Assembly: GCF_009601705.1 (NCBI RefSeq)
Contig: NZ_CP045687.1
Location: 2,206,001-2,270,000 of the forward strand
Direction: 5' to 3'
DNA: 64,000 nt
Origin: Sulfolobus sp. E5-1-F
GTDB taxonomy: Archaea; Thermoproteota; Thermoprotei_A; Sulfolobales; Sulfolobaceae
In this document: piece by piece, positions 9,701 to 19,081 of the stretch
How positions within the stretch are numbered: the first letter of the stretch is position 1
Layout: each line of letters starts with the position of its first letter
The notes under the pieces: model-generated
The model's database searches: none
Seen by the model: only the letters and a program-made list of their open reading frames with translations
Told to the model about the DNA's origin: nothing
Translations under genes and position numbers: made by a program

Positions 9701-10486
9701 TCAACTGATACTATTCAAGATTATTGCTACTACCACAAGAATTGAGAATAATTGGTGTAATCCGATAGACATGCCTGGTTTTAATGGATTTCTATTGCTA
9801 GAATCCCATACCCATAATCCAACAATTATTTCTAATGCTGTGAAAATTAATGTTAACCAGTAATGTAGCAAGACCACAGCAATAATAAAGATTAGCGACA
9901 CAATACCGTGAATTATCCATGCAGCTTGTAACCATGGATTTCTCTCCTTGTCTTTTTCCCAAGGTCTGCCTATCTTTAGTTTCATCCTCCTAGTTCCAGT
10001 TACTACACCTCCCATAAAGATGACGAAGTATAAAAAGTGTGGAGGAACTATTGCGTTAATTAAAAATGACACTATATTCAGCTTAAATATTTCTAATCCT
10101 TGTAGCATAATGAGAAAATAAGATACGAAAGTCGTATAAGCTGCTATATCATGTAATCCCTGGAATATTGAAGGTAGCTTTCCAGCTAAGACATATAGTG
10201 TCGCCATACCTAAAAGTGCTGTAAAAACTACTGATATAAATCCAATTATTGATATAAGAGAGGGATGAATTATTAATATGACAAGAGAGAAAATTCCTAC
10301 TATTGTAGCTAGAATTCTGTGGATCGCTTCAGGGTCTTTTTTAGCAGCTAATTGCATTATATCATGTGTATAGGGCCAATTAGTTCCTAGTGATAAACCA
10401 TATCCATAGCCTTCTACTATTCCACCAAAAACTATAGTTGTTCCAGCCAATATTGTCTCAAGTGCTGAAAGGTAAGTTAAAATCAT
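9701..10486 (-). CDS. CtaA/COX15-like membrane protein, probable heme A synthase homologue
   Basis: A membrane protein of about 261 residues with eight hydrophobic segments in two similar halves. Each half has histidines placed as in heme A synthase: H57 in EAIHR and H113 in QGLHD, then H194 in WIIHG and H245 in GLHQL. These pairs are the heme ligands of the CtaA/COX15 fold. FTALLGMATLYVLAGKLP resembles the conserved loop after helix 3. Heme A synthase oxidises the C8 methyl of heme O for terminal oxidases; Sulfolobales use heme A-type cofactors, so the role fits. A GTG precedes the ATG by one codon. Similarity is motif-level, so another b-type cytochrome is possible. Confidence 0.6.
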   Translation of the reverse strand: MILTYLSALETILAGTTIVFGGIVEGYGYGLSLGTNWPYTHDIMQLAAKKDPEAIHRILATIVGIFSLVILIIHPSLISIIGFISVVFTALLGMATLYVLAGKLPSIFQGLHDIAAYTTFVSYFLIMLQGLEIFKLNIVSFLINAIVPPHFLYFVIFMGGVVTGTRRMKLKIGRPWEKDKERNPWLQAAWIIHGIVSLIFIIAVVLLHYWLTLIFTALEIIVGLWVWDSSNRNPLKPGMSIGLHQLFSILVVVAIILNSIS

Positions 10487-10613
10487 CACTGTAATAGTGA
10501 ATTTATGCCTTAAAAATCTCTTTTAACTTATAGCTAACATCTGGTAAATATGTTTCAAAATAATGATAGATTTGGGAAAAATTCTATTTATATTTTTGTG
10601 GAAAAAGTACTTG

Positions 10614-11006
10614 ATGGCAGAAAAAGAAGTGGGAATTGCTAGGCTAACGTTAAGATGGATAACTGCAATGTTATCAGCACTATGGGCGGGAGTTCACTTA
10701 GTACTAACACATGCAGTGTTACCTAATTCAACTGCAACAATGATTTATGATACGTTCTTCGGTTTTACATCGGCGTTGGCAATAATAGCAGCTGTCTTAT
10801 TAATTCAAGGATTAAGGTATAGCTATCCACTAATTACTATATTTTATACCATTGACTTAGCATTGCTTAGTGAGACCAGGTTAGGACCAGCATTATTCGT
10901 AGGTAAGAAACTCCCATTTAACTACTATGTTGATATCTCCTTAGCTCTTGATGGTATCCTAATAGTATTATCGTTACTACTAATCCTTGTGGAAAAGAAA
11001 AGTTAA
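10614..11006 (+). CDS. Small integral membrane protein, function unknown
   Basis: Not recognised. About 130 residues with four hydrophobic segments and a Lys-rich C terminus. The frame opens at 10563, but a box A TTTATATTTT at 10587-10596 lies about 23 nt upstream of the ATG at 10614, which favours a leaderless start there. It is divergent from the CtaA-like gene, so a link to heme or oxidase biogenesis is possible but only inferred. Its stop overlaps the 3' end of the convergent aminotransferase gene by 4 nt. Confidence 0.6.
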   Translation: MAEKEVGIARLTLRWITAMLSALWAGVHLVLTHAVLPNSTATMIYDTFFGFTSALAIIAAVLLIQGLRYSYPLITIFYTIDLALLSETRLGPALFVGKKLPFNYYVDISLALDGILIVLSLLLILVEKKS

Positions 11007-12259
11007 AGTTTTTCTATTTCTTCTTTTATTATTCTAGTACCTTTCATAGCCAACTCTTCATCTATTATTAATGGAGGTTCTATTCTAACTACAGATTCTC
11101 CAGCACCTATCGCTAGTACACCTCTTCTAAAGGAATTATATAATATTTTCTCTAGACCTTCAACAAATGGTTTATTACTCTTTCTTAGCTCAGCCCCTAT
11201 GAGAAGACCTAATCCTCTAACATCGTATAAGTAAGGTGATTTAGTATCTGCTAATTCTTCTATAATTTTCTTGCCTATATTGCTTACATGGTCTAAAAGT
11301 TTCGGAACCTCTTCTAAAATAACTTTTGATGCAGCTAATGCTAGTGGATTTCCTCCAAAAGTAGTTGCATGAGATCCCGGTGGCAAATCCATGATTTCCT
11401 TTCTTCCAACAACTGCACCGAGTGGAAGTCCTCCACCTAGTGCTTTAGCTAAACACACCAAATCCGGTGTCACATTGAAATATTCAAATGCGAACATTTT
11501 ACCTGTTCTTCCAATTCCTGTTTGTACTTCGTCAAGTATAAGTAAGATTCCAAATTTCTTAAGTAAATTATTCAATTTATAAAAGAAATCTTTAGGAGGT
11601 ACAATAACTCCACCTTCTCCTTGGATAGGCTCAGCAACAAATGCTGCCACTTCATTAGGATCAACTACTTTCTTGAAAATCCAATCCTCTATAAATCCCA
11701 ATAACGCTTCAGTACAATCTTCTTTACATAATGGATCTCTTTTATCTGGATATGGGATCAAATATGTTGATGGTAAAAGAGGAGAGAAGGATTGCCTTTG
11801 GATAGCTTTACTTGAGGTAAAGGCTAAGGAGCCTAAGGTTCTTCCATGGAAGGAATTGATGAAACCAATAATCCATTGTCGCTTTGTATGCCCTCTAGCT
11901 ATCTTTATTGCTGCTTCCACACTTTCAGTACCACTGTTAGTATAGAATACCTTAGCCGAGAATGGCATAAAGGAGTTTAATCTTTTCGCTACTTCTACTG
12001 CAATTTCATAGTAAAAATCTGTAAGACTGTAATGAAAGAACTTCTCCATTTGCTCCTTTACTGCCCTAATGATCTTCTCGTTTTTGTGACCTAATGCTAA
12101 TACTCCTATTCCTGCGTTAAAGTCAATGTACTCCTTTCCCTCTATATCGTAGACTATAGCTCCGGAGCCATGATCTATTGCAAACGGATACCATCTCCTA
12201 AAGGATTGCATCAAATACTCTTCATCATCTTTTATTAACTCTTCCACTTTCTTGCTCAT
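11003..12259 (-). CDS. Class III PLP-dependent aminotransferase (4-aminobutyrate aminotransferase-like)
   Basis: A 418-residue fold type I, class III aminotransferase. It shows NSGTESVEAAIKIAR (PLP phosphate and ring region), FHGRTLGS, the cofactor Asp in ILDEVQTGIGRTG (D243), and the PLP lysine K272 in LAKALGGGLPLGAV. The family includes 4-aminobutyrate, acetylornithine, ornithine and beta-alanine aminotransferases. The N-terminal DDEEYLMQSFRRWYP resembles archaeal GabT-type proteins, but the donor cannot be assigned. An AT-rich box A (about 12280-12290) sits some 25 nt upstream of the ATG. It is divergent from the ThDP enzyme gene, which might process related 2-oxoacids. Confidence 0.85.
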   Translation of the reverse strand: MSKKVEELIKDDEEYLMQSFRRWYPFAIDHGSGAIVYDIEGKEYIDFNAGIGVLALGHKNEKIIRAVKEQMEKFFHYSLTDFYYEIAVEVAKRLNSFMPFSAKVFYTNSGTESVEAAIKIARGHTKRQWIIGFINSFHGRTLGSLAFTSSKAIQRQSFSPLLPSTYLIPYPDKRDPLCKEDCTEALLGFIEDWIFKKVVDPNEVAAFVAEPIQGEGGVIVPPKDFFYKLNNLLKKFGILLILDEVQTGIGRTGKMFAFEYFNVTPDLVCLAKALGGGLPLGAVVGRKEIMDLPPGSHATTFGGNPLALAASKVILEEVPKLLDHVSNIGKKIIEELADTKSPYLYDVRGLGLLIGAELRKSNKPFVEGLEKILYNSFRRGVLAIGAGESVVRIEPPLIIDEELAMKGTRIIKEEIEKL

Positions 12260-12414
12260 AGTTTAAAGTTCGAACAAATAATATATTAATTTTTCCTAGA
12301 TTCTTCAAGTAACAAGGATAACTGTCCATTTATCGTAAACAGTAAATTAATGTCTTTTAATATTTTCTTTGGAAGGAAAGATAGTATTTTATATTCATGA
12401 TAAAATATTTAGGT

Positions 12415-14028
12415 ATGAATGCCGGAAAGACGTTTTTATCTCTCCTTAAGGAAAGCGGTATTAATAAGATATTTATAGTATCTGGTACGGATTACGCTTC
12501 ATTAATAGAGGCTAAGGTTGAGGATCCTAGCTTACCAGATTTTGAAATAGTACCTCATGAGATTACTGCAATTTCAACAGCAATAGGTTATGCACTAGGT
12601 AATAAGCTAAGTGCTGTTGCTGTTCACACCACGCCTGGAACTGCAAACGCGTTAGGAGGTATAATGAGTGCATATACTTCTAGAATACCACTTTTAGTTA
12701 TTGCGGGAAGGAGTCCATACACTGAGAAAGGTAATACTGCAAGTAGAAACTTGAGAATTCATTGGACGCAAGAGGCTAGGGATCAAGGAGAATTGGTTAG
12801 ACAATATGTCAAGTATGATTTTGAAATTAGAATGGCTGATCAAATACCAGCAGTAATATCTAGAGCAATCCAAATAATGATGAGTGAACCTAGAGGTCCA
12901 GTATATCTTGTATTACCAAGAGAGGTAAGCATTCAAGAGATTAATGAAGTTAAGAGAATACCAATGGACTATTATGAACCTGCGCCTTCACCAGATAAGA
13001 TTAGTAAAGCTAAGGAGATGCTGGAAAAGTCCGAAAGACCTGTAATTATCACGTGGAGAGCTGGAAGAAGAAAAGAATGGTTTGAATCTCTAAAGAGATT
13101 TGCAGATAGTTATAACATTCCAGTTCTCAATTATGCTGGAGAGGTTTTGAATTATCCCAGTAATGGTACAATGGCTCTGGATAGATTTGATTTACGAAAT
13201 GCTGATTTATTATTAGTAGTTGAGGCTGAAGTACCATATTTTCCTAAGAAAATCGATTTAGATATCCCGATAATTAAGGTTGATGTTGAGCCTTCATACT
13301 CTTATATTCCATACTACGGTTTTAGATGCGATTTATGTATACAATCCACTCCGAGTAACTTCTTTGATTACGTTTCAATAAGACCAAAGAGTTATGATGA
13401 AATTAGAGAGGTAAAAATAAAGCAGGAAGAATATAAGAGGCAAGAGATTGAGAAGTTAAAAGATAAGAAACCAATTCATCCTAAGTATTTGTCATATGAA
13501 ATTGGGAATATAGCGTCTGAGTATGATTTGGCAATATTTAATGAATATCAGTTTAACCCTAGATATGCAAAGCTGAGCGAGTTTGGGTCTTATTTTGCCG
13601 ACTTATCCATAGGATATCTAGGCCTTGCATTAGGAGCTGGAGTTGGGTACAAAATAGCTACTAATAAGGACGTAATTATTACTACTGGCGATGGTTCCTT
13701 TATATTTGGCGTTCCAGAAGCCTTTTATTATGTTTCCTCAAAATATCCGACAATGGTTGTGATTTTCGATAATGGCGGTTGGTTGGCGTCAGCTGAGGCA
13801 GTAGATGAAGTTTTCCCTGAGGGTTTAGCAAAAAGTAAAAGGTATTATCCTGGTGCAGATTTCGATAAGAGATTCGAGATCGGAAAGACTGTTGAGGCTT
13901 TTCATGGCTACTATGAACTAGTTGAGGATCCTTGGGAGATTAAGCCTGCCTTAGTAAGAGGTTTAGAGAAGGTGAGAAAAGAGAATAAAATAGCTGTGAT
14001 TCAAGTTATAGTAGATAAGGTGAGGTAA
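12415..14028 (+). CDS. Thiamine-diphosphate-dependent enzyme, acetolactate synthase-like
   Basis: A ThDP enzyme with the three-domain acetolactate synthase/pyruvate oxidase plan. The N-terminal PYR domain has the catalytic Glu in PHEITAIS. The C-terminal PP domain has the Mg/ThDP motif GDGSF about 430 residues in, closing with DNGGW. A frame start exists at 12397, but box A TATTTTATATT (12385-12395) is about 25 nt before the ATG at 12415, so the leaderless 537-residue form is preferred. No regulatory small subunit gene is adjacent, so it is probably not the branched-chain acetolactate synthase. Benzoylformate or oxalyl-CoA decarboxylase-like activities remain possible. The aldo/keto reductase gene follows after 2 nt. 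Confidence 0.8.
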   Translation: MNAGKTFLSLLKESGINKIFIVSGTDYASLIEAKVEDPSLPDFEIVPHEITAISTAIGYALGNKLSAVAVHTTPGTANALGGIMSAYTSRIPLLVIAGRSPYTEKGNTASRNLRIHWTQEARDQGELVRQYVKYDFEIRMADQIPAVISRAIQIMMSEPRGPVYLVLPREVSIQEINEVKRIPMDYYEPAPSPDKISKAKEMLEKSERPVIITWRAGRRKEWFESLKRFADSYNIPVLNYAGEVLNYPSNGTMALDRFDLRNADLLLVVEAEVPYFPKKIDLDIPIIKVDVEPSYSYIPYYGFRCDLCIQSTPSNFFDYVSIRPKSYDEIREVKIKQEEYKRQEIEKLKDKKPIHPKYLSYEIGNIASEYDLAIFNEYQFNPRYAKLSEFGSYFADLSIGYLGLALGAGVGYKIATNKDVIITTGDGSFIFGVPEAFYYVSSKYPTMVVIFDNGGWLASAEAVDEVFPEGLAKSKRYYPGADFDKRFEIGKTVEAFHGYYELVEDPWEIKPALVRGLEKVRKENKIAVIQVIVDKVR

Positions 14029-14030
14029 TT

Positions 14031-14828
14031 ATGAAGTTATGTAACAAGGAGATATCACAAATTGGATTTGGAACTTGGAAAATTGGCGGAGGCTATTGGA
14101 GTCCAGATTATTCTAAGGATTCCTATTATATCGAGATATTAAAGTACGTATTAAGTAAGGGAATAAACGTTATTGACACTGCAGAAATGTATGGTGGAGG
14201 ACACTCTGAAGAATTAGTTGGAAAAGCTATACAAGATTTCGAAAGAGATAGAATTTTCATTATAACTAAGGTATGGTCTAATCATTTAAGATATGATGAT
14301 TTAATAAGATCCGCTAAAAATAGTTTAAGAAGGCTTAACTCAAAGTATATTGACCTATACTTAATCCATTGGCCAAATTCTTCAGTGCCGTTAGAGGAAA
14401 CTATAAGGGCAATGGAGGAACTAGTAGATCAAGGTATTACAAATTGTATTGGAGTGAGTAATTTTGATGTCAAACTTTTAGAAGAGGCTATGTCATTAAC
14501 TAAAAAATATGAAATTGTCGCAAATGAAATAGAGTATAACATTGAGAATAAAACCGCAGAAAAAGATGTTATACCATTTTGTGAAAGGAATAACATAAAA
14601 GTCATAGCTTATTCTCCTCTCGCTAGAGGAAATATTAAGAACAATAAAATATTAGAGGAGATTGGGCGTAAATACAATAGAAGTTCCGTTCAAGTAGCAC
14701 TAAACTACCTCATGAGAAGATCAATACCAATACCTAAGGCATCCAGTAAAGAGCATATTGACGATATCCTCGGGGCCTTGGGATGGAATCTAAGTGATGA
14801 GGATTATGAGAGGATTTCGAAAATCTAA
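14031..14828 (+). CDS. Aldo/keto reductase
   Basis: A 265-residue (beta/alpha)8 NAD(P)H-dependent oxidoreductase. The catalytic tetrad is visible as D49 and Y54 in VIDTAEMYGGG, K80 in FIITKVW, and H113 in YLIHWP. SPLARG and PIPKASS correspond to the C-terminal cofactor-binding loops. It starts 2 nt after the ThDP enzyme stop, so the two are co-transcribed; a pathway in which the lyase or decarboxylase yields an aldehyde that the reductase consumes is an inference. Substrate unknown. Confidence 0.88.
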   Translation: MKLCNKEISQIGFGTWKIGGGYWSPDYSKDSYYIEILKYVLSKGINVIDTAEMYGGGHSEELVGKAIQDFERDRIFIITKVWSNHLRYDDLIRSAKNSLRRLNSKYIDLYLIHWPNSSVPLEETIRAMEELVDQGITNCIGVSNFDVKLLEEAMSLTKKYEIVANEIEYNIENKTAEKDVIPFCERNNIKVIAYSPLARGNIKNNKILEEIGRKYNRSSVQVALNYLMRRSIPIPKASSKEHIDDILGALGWNLSDEDYERISKI

Positions 14829-14861
14829 ATAACTCAGCATACTCTGAAAACATGAGATCGT

Positions 14862-14976
14862 TTTAAAAGTTATAAAAAGCGCAGTACCTATAATTTGCCT
14901 ATAATACAAGCTTTTGGTGAGGAGGAGGTATTATATGATTAAAGTTACTTAAGATATTCCTTAGAACTGAGTTAGT
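14862..14976 (+). promoter_or_regulatory. Leader of the TPR-kinase gene with strong SD and 5-codon upstream ORF
   Basis: A box-A-like AT-rich element (about 14862-14878) is followed by a leader containing a strong Shine-Dalgarno, GGTGAGGAGGAGGT (14917-14929). That site does not serve the kinase GTG at 14977. It is placed for an ATG at 14935 opening a five-codon ORF, MIKVT, which stops at 14952, 24 nt before the kinase start. An in-frame TGA at 14968-14970 rules out an upstream kinase start. Attenuation by a short uORF is a possible reading. Confidence 0.4.
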
Positions 14977-16986
14977 GTGAAGCTAGTATTACAGTTAGAT
15001 GATCAGAGATATTTATACGTTGATGGTGTAATTAGACCTTTCGATGGTAAGGTAAAAGTTAAAGATGATGTGATAGGATACGGTGTCATTTATGATGCAG
15101 GTAAGGTAAAAGTTTTATATGATTATAAGGTAGTGAGAGTAAGCGATAATAATGTAATTGCACAAGCAATATTGAAAGAAAAAATAGATAAACTAAATAT
15201 ATACTTATTTGAATATAACAATACTATATTTGCATATTTTGGTGATATTTCTAACCCTAAATTAAACTTTCCTTATATGATTATATATGGAATACCTATC
15301 CCCTTAGGTTCTAAAATCGAAATTACTGAGGCTTTAAATAGAGACTATAGGATAGCGTTATATGCATTAAACAATTTTAGGAATGATTCCAGCATAGTAA
15401 ATCATTCAATTTTATCTTTGGTCAAATTTGATAAATGTGATGATGCGGTAAAATATTATAAAGAACTGAAAGTTTCAGATCCAGAGGTTTCCTTAGCAGT
15501 AGCTCAATGTATGGAGAAAATAGGAGATGAATTAGAGGCCTTAAAGATTTACTCATTTTTATCTGAAGAGAAGTATAGAGAATTAGAGAGTAAAATTAGG
15601 AGTAAGGTAAACTCAATTATTGAAGAATATAGGAAAGAGGGAAACGTGAAACTCTTAATGGATGCTGTAAAGATGTTACCAACGTATGACGCACCACTTA
15701 TTGAATTAGGCTGGTATTATGTTAACAAGAGAAAGTTTGATGAAGCTGTAAAGTACTTTAATGAAGCTGTTAAAAGAGTACCTACGTTTCATAATCTGTT
15801 GTTATACGCATGGTCTCTTATAATTAATAACAAGTATAAGGAGGCATTAGAAGTTATTGAGAAGGCAGAAAGAGTTAAGCGTAATGCCGGTTCGGCATAC
15901 ATAAAGGGATTAGCTTTAGAGGGTTTAAATGCTCCATCTCAGGCTCAAAGAGAGTTCCTCTATGCATGTAGGGAAGGGATAATCGATGCATGCATGAAGA
16001 TTAGATCGTATAAGCTTTACGTACCAGAACCGTTTGATGCTACAGCTTGGTTAGGTTATGTGCTCTATGGATACGAAGTAAAGCAAGTGTTGGGAAATGG
16101 TGGTATGGGTTATGTATTATTAGTTGAGAGGAATGGTAGGAAGTATGCTATGAAAGTGATGAAGAAGGAATATACTTTTATAGAGATGCTTTATGAGGTT
16201 GCGAAAATGCAAGAAATATCTAAAAGATCTGAATACTTAGTTAAAATATTTGCTAGTTTTCTAGATGAGAATTGGACAGATTACTTTAGTTCTCCACCCG
16301 CAATAATAATGGAATATATGGAGGGGGGCGACTTAAGATCAATCTTAGTTGATCAAGACTATTCTGCTTTACGTCACTCTGTTAAGTGGCCTCAAGTAGT
16401 AGCCTTTGTGTTCTCTAAACTTGCAAAAGCCGTTATAGAAGTTCATAAGGAAGGATACGCACATTGTGATATAAAACCATCTAATGTACTATTCAATAAG
16501 AAGCTACCGAGATATGGAGAAGACGCTCTTAATTCTTTACTCAATTCTGAAGTTATACCTAAACTATCTGATCTAGGTTCATCGGTAAAAATCGGTACTC
16601 CAGTGATGCACTATACTCCCTATTATGCCCATCCCTTACAGAGATTTGGGAATAAAGCCGAAACTATGTTTGATGTTTACTCGTTTACGGTATCACTTTA
16701 TGTATCTCTCACTAACAACTTTCCATATCCAGAATGGTTAGAAAATGAAATCGAGGAAGCGGTAAAGAATCCGGAGAAGAGAAAACAAGCCTTAGATGAT
16801 TTTTATAAAGCGGTACCAAGGCTTGATTACATACCAGTGGAATTTAGGGATCTTATAATGAGTGGACTAAAGGGTGAAGTTAGTATATTAGAGATAAATA
16901 AGAAGCTTGAAGAAATTTTGATTGAAGATTATAACATAGACATTAATAATTTGAATAGTGAAGTAGAAAAGCTTATAAGCTATTGA
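14977..16986 (+). CDS. Eukaryotic-type Ser/Thr protein kinase with TPR-like region
   Basis: A 669-residue protein. The N-terminal part (about 1-130) is beta-rich and unassigned. Helical TPR-like repeats occupy about 140-340, the clearest being KFDEAVKYFNEAVKRVP. The kinase domain lies at about 362-620: glycine loop GNGGMGYV, catalytic Lys in YAMKVMKK, catalytic loop AHCDIKPSN (HCD instead of HRD, near residue 495), and metal loop LSDLGSS (DLG instead of DFG, near 531). All catalytic residues are present, so activity is expected. It starts with GTG because a TGA precedes it. Sulfolobus encodes a small set of such kinases; the targets of this one are unknown. TPRs suggest recruitment of partner proteins. 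Confidence 0.88.
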   Translation: MKLVLQLDDQRYLYVDGVIRPFDGKVKVKDDVIGYGVIYDAGKVKVLYDYKVVRVSDNNVIAQAILKEKIDKLNIYLFEYNNTIFAYFGDISNPKLNFPYMIIYGIPIPLGSKIEITEALNRDYRIALYALNNFRNDSSIVNHSILSLVKFDKCDDAVKYYKELKVSDPEVSLAVAQCMEKIGDELEALKIYSFLSEEKYRELESKIRSKVNSIIEEYRKEGNVKLLMDAVKMLPTYDAPLIELGWYYVNKRKFDEAVKYFNEAVKRVPTFHNLLLYAWSLIINNKYKEALEVIEKAERVKRNAGSAYIKGLALEGLNAPSQAQREFLYACREGIIDACMKIRSYKLYVPEPFDATAWLGYVLYGYEVKQVLGNGGMGYVLLVERNGRKYAMKVMKKEYTFIEMLYEVAKMQEISKRSEYLVKIFASFLDENWTDYFSSPPAIIMEYMEGGDLRSILVDQDYSALRHSVKWPQVVAFVFSKLAKAVIEVHKEGYAHCDIKPSNVLFNKKLPRYGEDALNSLLNSEVIPKLSDLGSSVKIGTPVMHYTPYYAHPLQRFGNKAETMFDVYSFTVSLYVSLTNNFPYPEWLENEIEEAVKNPEKRKQALDDFYKAVPRLDYIPVEFRDLIMSGLKGEVSILEINKKLEEILIEDYNIDINNLNSEVEKLISY

Positions 16987-17023
16987 TTACAGTTATATAA
17001 AATAAAAGACTCGGTGAAAAAGA

Positions 17024-17212
17024 ATGACAGAGTCAATGGCCAGGAAAGTATTCGAAGGACTAGCATATACAATATGGGAAGACGACGAAGCTAGTGTTGT
17101 CTTGTTAGAAGGAAAACCAATTCAAGCGAGCTGCGTTGAACACGGAAATCATAATCTATTCGATCTAGAATGTCCATATGTAGAAAAGCTATTGAAAAAG
17201 ATTTTTTCTTAA
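17024..17212 (+). CDS. Small acidic hypothetical protein
   Basis: Not recognised. 62 residues, acidic in the middle (WEDDEAS), with two Cys and three His residues ([14 protein letters not shown]) that could form a metal site. A box A TTATATAAA (about 16992-17000) lies upstream, and GGTGA precedes the ATG as a ribosome site. It follows the TPR kinase by 37 nt and overlaps the 3' end of the convergent RidA gene by 4 nt. Coding status is supported by its promoter, ribosome site and spacing. Confidence 0.55.
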   Translation: MTESMARKVFEGLAYTIWEDDEASVVLLEGKPIQASCVEHGNHNLFDLECPYVEKLLKKIFS

Positions 17213-17589
17213 CCCTTCTGAGCTATGACGCTTATTTCTATTAATACGTCTCTTGGTAGTCTTGAAACTTCTATAGTAACTCTAGCAGGGGGTTTATTAC
17301 TGAAATATTTCGAGTAAACTTCATTGAATCTTTGGAAATCTTTTATATCTTTTAAATATACAAATGACATTACAACGTCATCCAGCACATAACCAGCCGC
17401 TTCTAGAATAGCCTTTATGTTTTCAATGACTCTAATTGTCTGTTCTTCTATATTTTTGCCTACTACTTCATTTGTATTAGGATCTACTGGGATTTGCCCA
17501 GATACGTAAAGTACATCTCCAACTTTTACTCCTTGAGAATATGGGCCTATTGGTTTAGGAGCTTTATCTGTGAAAACTATTTCCCTCAT
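17209..17589 (-). CDS. ridA: RidA family enamine/imine deaminase
   Basis: A 126-residue RidA (YjgF/YER057c/UK114) protein. It has the typical N-terminal [24 protein letters not shown] and the catalytic Arg in [13 protein letters not shown], which binds the carboxylate of 2-aminoacrylate-type enamines. The family hydrolyses reactive imines from PLP enzymes to 2-oxoacids and ammonia as a trimer. A TTTAAA box A lies about 28 nt upstream of the ATG. It lies next to, and in the same direction as, the CBS-domain gene. Confidence 0.92.
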   Translation of the reverse strand: MREIVFTDKAPKPIGPYSQGVKVGDVLYVSGQIPVDPNTNEVVGKNIEEQTIRVIENIKAILEAAGYVLDDVVMSFVYLKDIKDFQRFNEVYSKYFSNKPPARVTIEVSRLPRDVLIEISVIAQKG

Positions 17590-17613
17590 GTGAATTACTA
17601 AATCGAAAATGGT

Positions 17614-18447
17614 TTAAAGTTTTTCCTTAAATTTCTCCATGACTAGAATATGATGTAGAGCTATTAACAAATCCCTCTCAGTGATTATACCTCTTATAGT
17701 ATTATCCTTATTCAATATCAGTAGCGAGCCTATTCTCTTTACAATCATCTCTGCAGCTGCTCTATTTATTGAGGATAACTCATCAATAGTCACTAGGTTT
17801 GTGACCATAATGTCTTTCACTGCTTTATTATAGAAGTAATCTGGATCCAACTTATCCACTGCCTTAGCCAACTGTCTAATAGCATTAACTACAGTTATTA
17901 TTCCTATTACCTTGTTATCGTCATTAATGACTGGTAATCTTCTAAATCCCCTTCTTAACATCAATCTAACTGCTTGATCTAATCTCACATCCTTATAAAT
18001 AGTTCTAACATTAGTTGTCATGAAAACTTTTACAGGAAATATCTCATCCAGATCCTTGTAGAGTAGTAGAAATTCTCTCTCTGTTATAATTCCTACTGGT
18101 TTATCGTTTATATCAACAACTGGCAATGATCCAAAATTCCTGGTTACCATTATATTTAATGCAGTAAATTCATCAGTAGTATTATAAATTGTAACTGGAT
18201 TAGGGGTCATATAATCTATTACTGGCGTAGTGGAAATACGATAGAGATCACCTTGACTACAACTATCTTTGCAATGCGATTCTACAGTAGATAAAAGATC
18301 TCTAGTGGTTAACAGCCCTTCTATTTTTTCATTAGATATGATTATTCTACCTATCCCTCCCTCATTTATCTTCTTAAACGCTAAACCTAATCTATCCTCT
18401 TTAGATAATATTGGTGGGTTTCTTATCATTAAAGTTTCTATATTCAC
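17614..18447 (-). CDS. Four-CBS-domain protein
   Basis: A 277-residue protein made of two tandem CBS pairs. Four repeats of the form (I/D)MTxxxxTIxxxxxxxxA...LPVV(D/N)...VGIIT are seen: [42 protein letters not shown] and [14 protein letters not shown]. There is no catalytic domain, so it is probably an adenine-nucleotide sensor or a regulatory subunit. A short Cys-containing insert ([12 protein letters not shown]) interrupts the first CBS. The start is a GTG at 18447 placed about 25 nt after a box A near 18466-18476, consistent with a leaderless transcript. Confidence 0.9.
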   Translation of the reverse strand: MNIETLMIRNPPILSKEDRLGLAFKKINEGGIGRIIISNEKIEGLLTTRDLLSTVESHCKDSCSQGDLYRISTTPVIDYMTPNPVTIYNTTDEFTALNIMVTRNFGSLPVVDINDKPVGIITEREFLLLYKDLDEIFPVKVFMTTNVRTIYKDVRLDQAVRLMLRRGFRRLPVINDDNKVIGIITVVNAIRQLAKAVDKLDPDYFYNKAVKDIMVTNLVTIDELSSINRAAAEMIVKRIGSLLILNKDNTIRGIITERDLLIALHHILVMEKFKEKL

Positions 18448-19081
18448 ATATATTATCTGTTATTTTACTTTATAAACATGTGTTTACGAAGAATAAGAAG
18501 TAAGGTCTTTAGATAGGCAGGGATATACATACTATTTAAACCATAACTCATAATTCGTACCATTTATGGAGTTTTCTCTAGTTCTAGAAGCTTTTCTTAA
18601 ACGAGATATGTAATTCCGAATCAATTAGGATAAGAAGTGAATTATCAACTTGAATCAAGTAGGAAAACAAAATTCTGATAATCCGTAAAGAGGGGTTTAG
18701 GCAAAGAACTCTGTATGGTTCTAAAGGGAATGGGGAAATATTAAAAAGGAACACATACTGCTAGAGAGAAAACTGAGATGAAGAATTGTATCTGAGTAGA
18801 CACGTGAAATTCTTTTCAGTTATCTAATAGTGGTTATGCATTAAGTGTTTTTTTGTATTTTTGAAAAATTTTATAATAATCTTATAAAAGCTGAAGAAGG
18901 GTATCGATTTATGTTAAAGTTAGCTAAACGTCATTTAATAAAAACTCATAAGACTATGAATATTTGAAGAATGGTTATGGGAGTAAAGTTCGTCAAGTGA
19001 ATATTATATATTTTTATAAAATTTGATAATTTTTATGAAGGTTATTATGTATTTATAAATTTAAATGCAAATATACTTCTT
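18448..19081. other. 634-bp intergenic region, no convincing gene
   Basis: This lies between two divergent genes and holds the leaderless promoter of the CBS gene at its left end and of gdh at its right end. The centre (about 18540-18980) is AT-rich. The longest small frame of note (18911-18967, 18 codons beginning MLKLAKRHLIK) has no recognisable relative or ribosome site. I see no tRNA, repeat or IS end. Confidence 0.5.
19051..19060 (+). promoter_or_regulatory. Box A promoter of gdh
   Basis: ATTTATAAAT lies about 27 nt upstream of the gdh ATG at 19082, the usual archaeal spacing for transcription starting at or just before the ATG, so the mRNA should be leaderless. Confidence 0.6.

Noticed and set aside
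18770-18830. Possible C/D box guide RNA (GAGATGA then CTGA)
   Set aside because: The C box deviates from RTGATGA, no proper C' box is seen and the terminal D box is missing.
18911-18967. Short ORF beginning MLKLAKRHLIK
   Set aside because: Eighteen codons, no ribosome site and no recognisable relative; not enough for a gene call.
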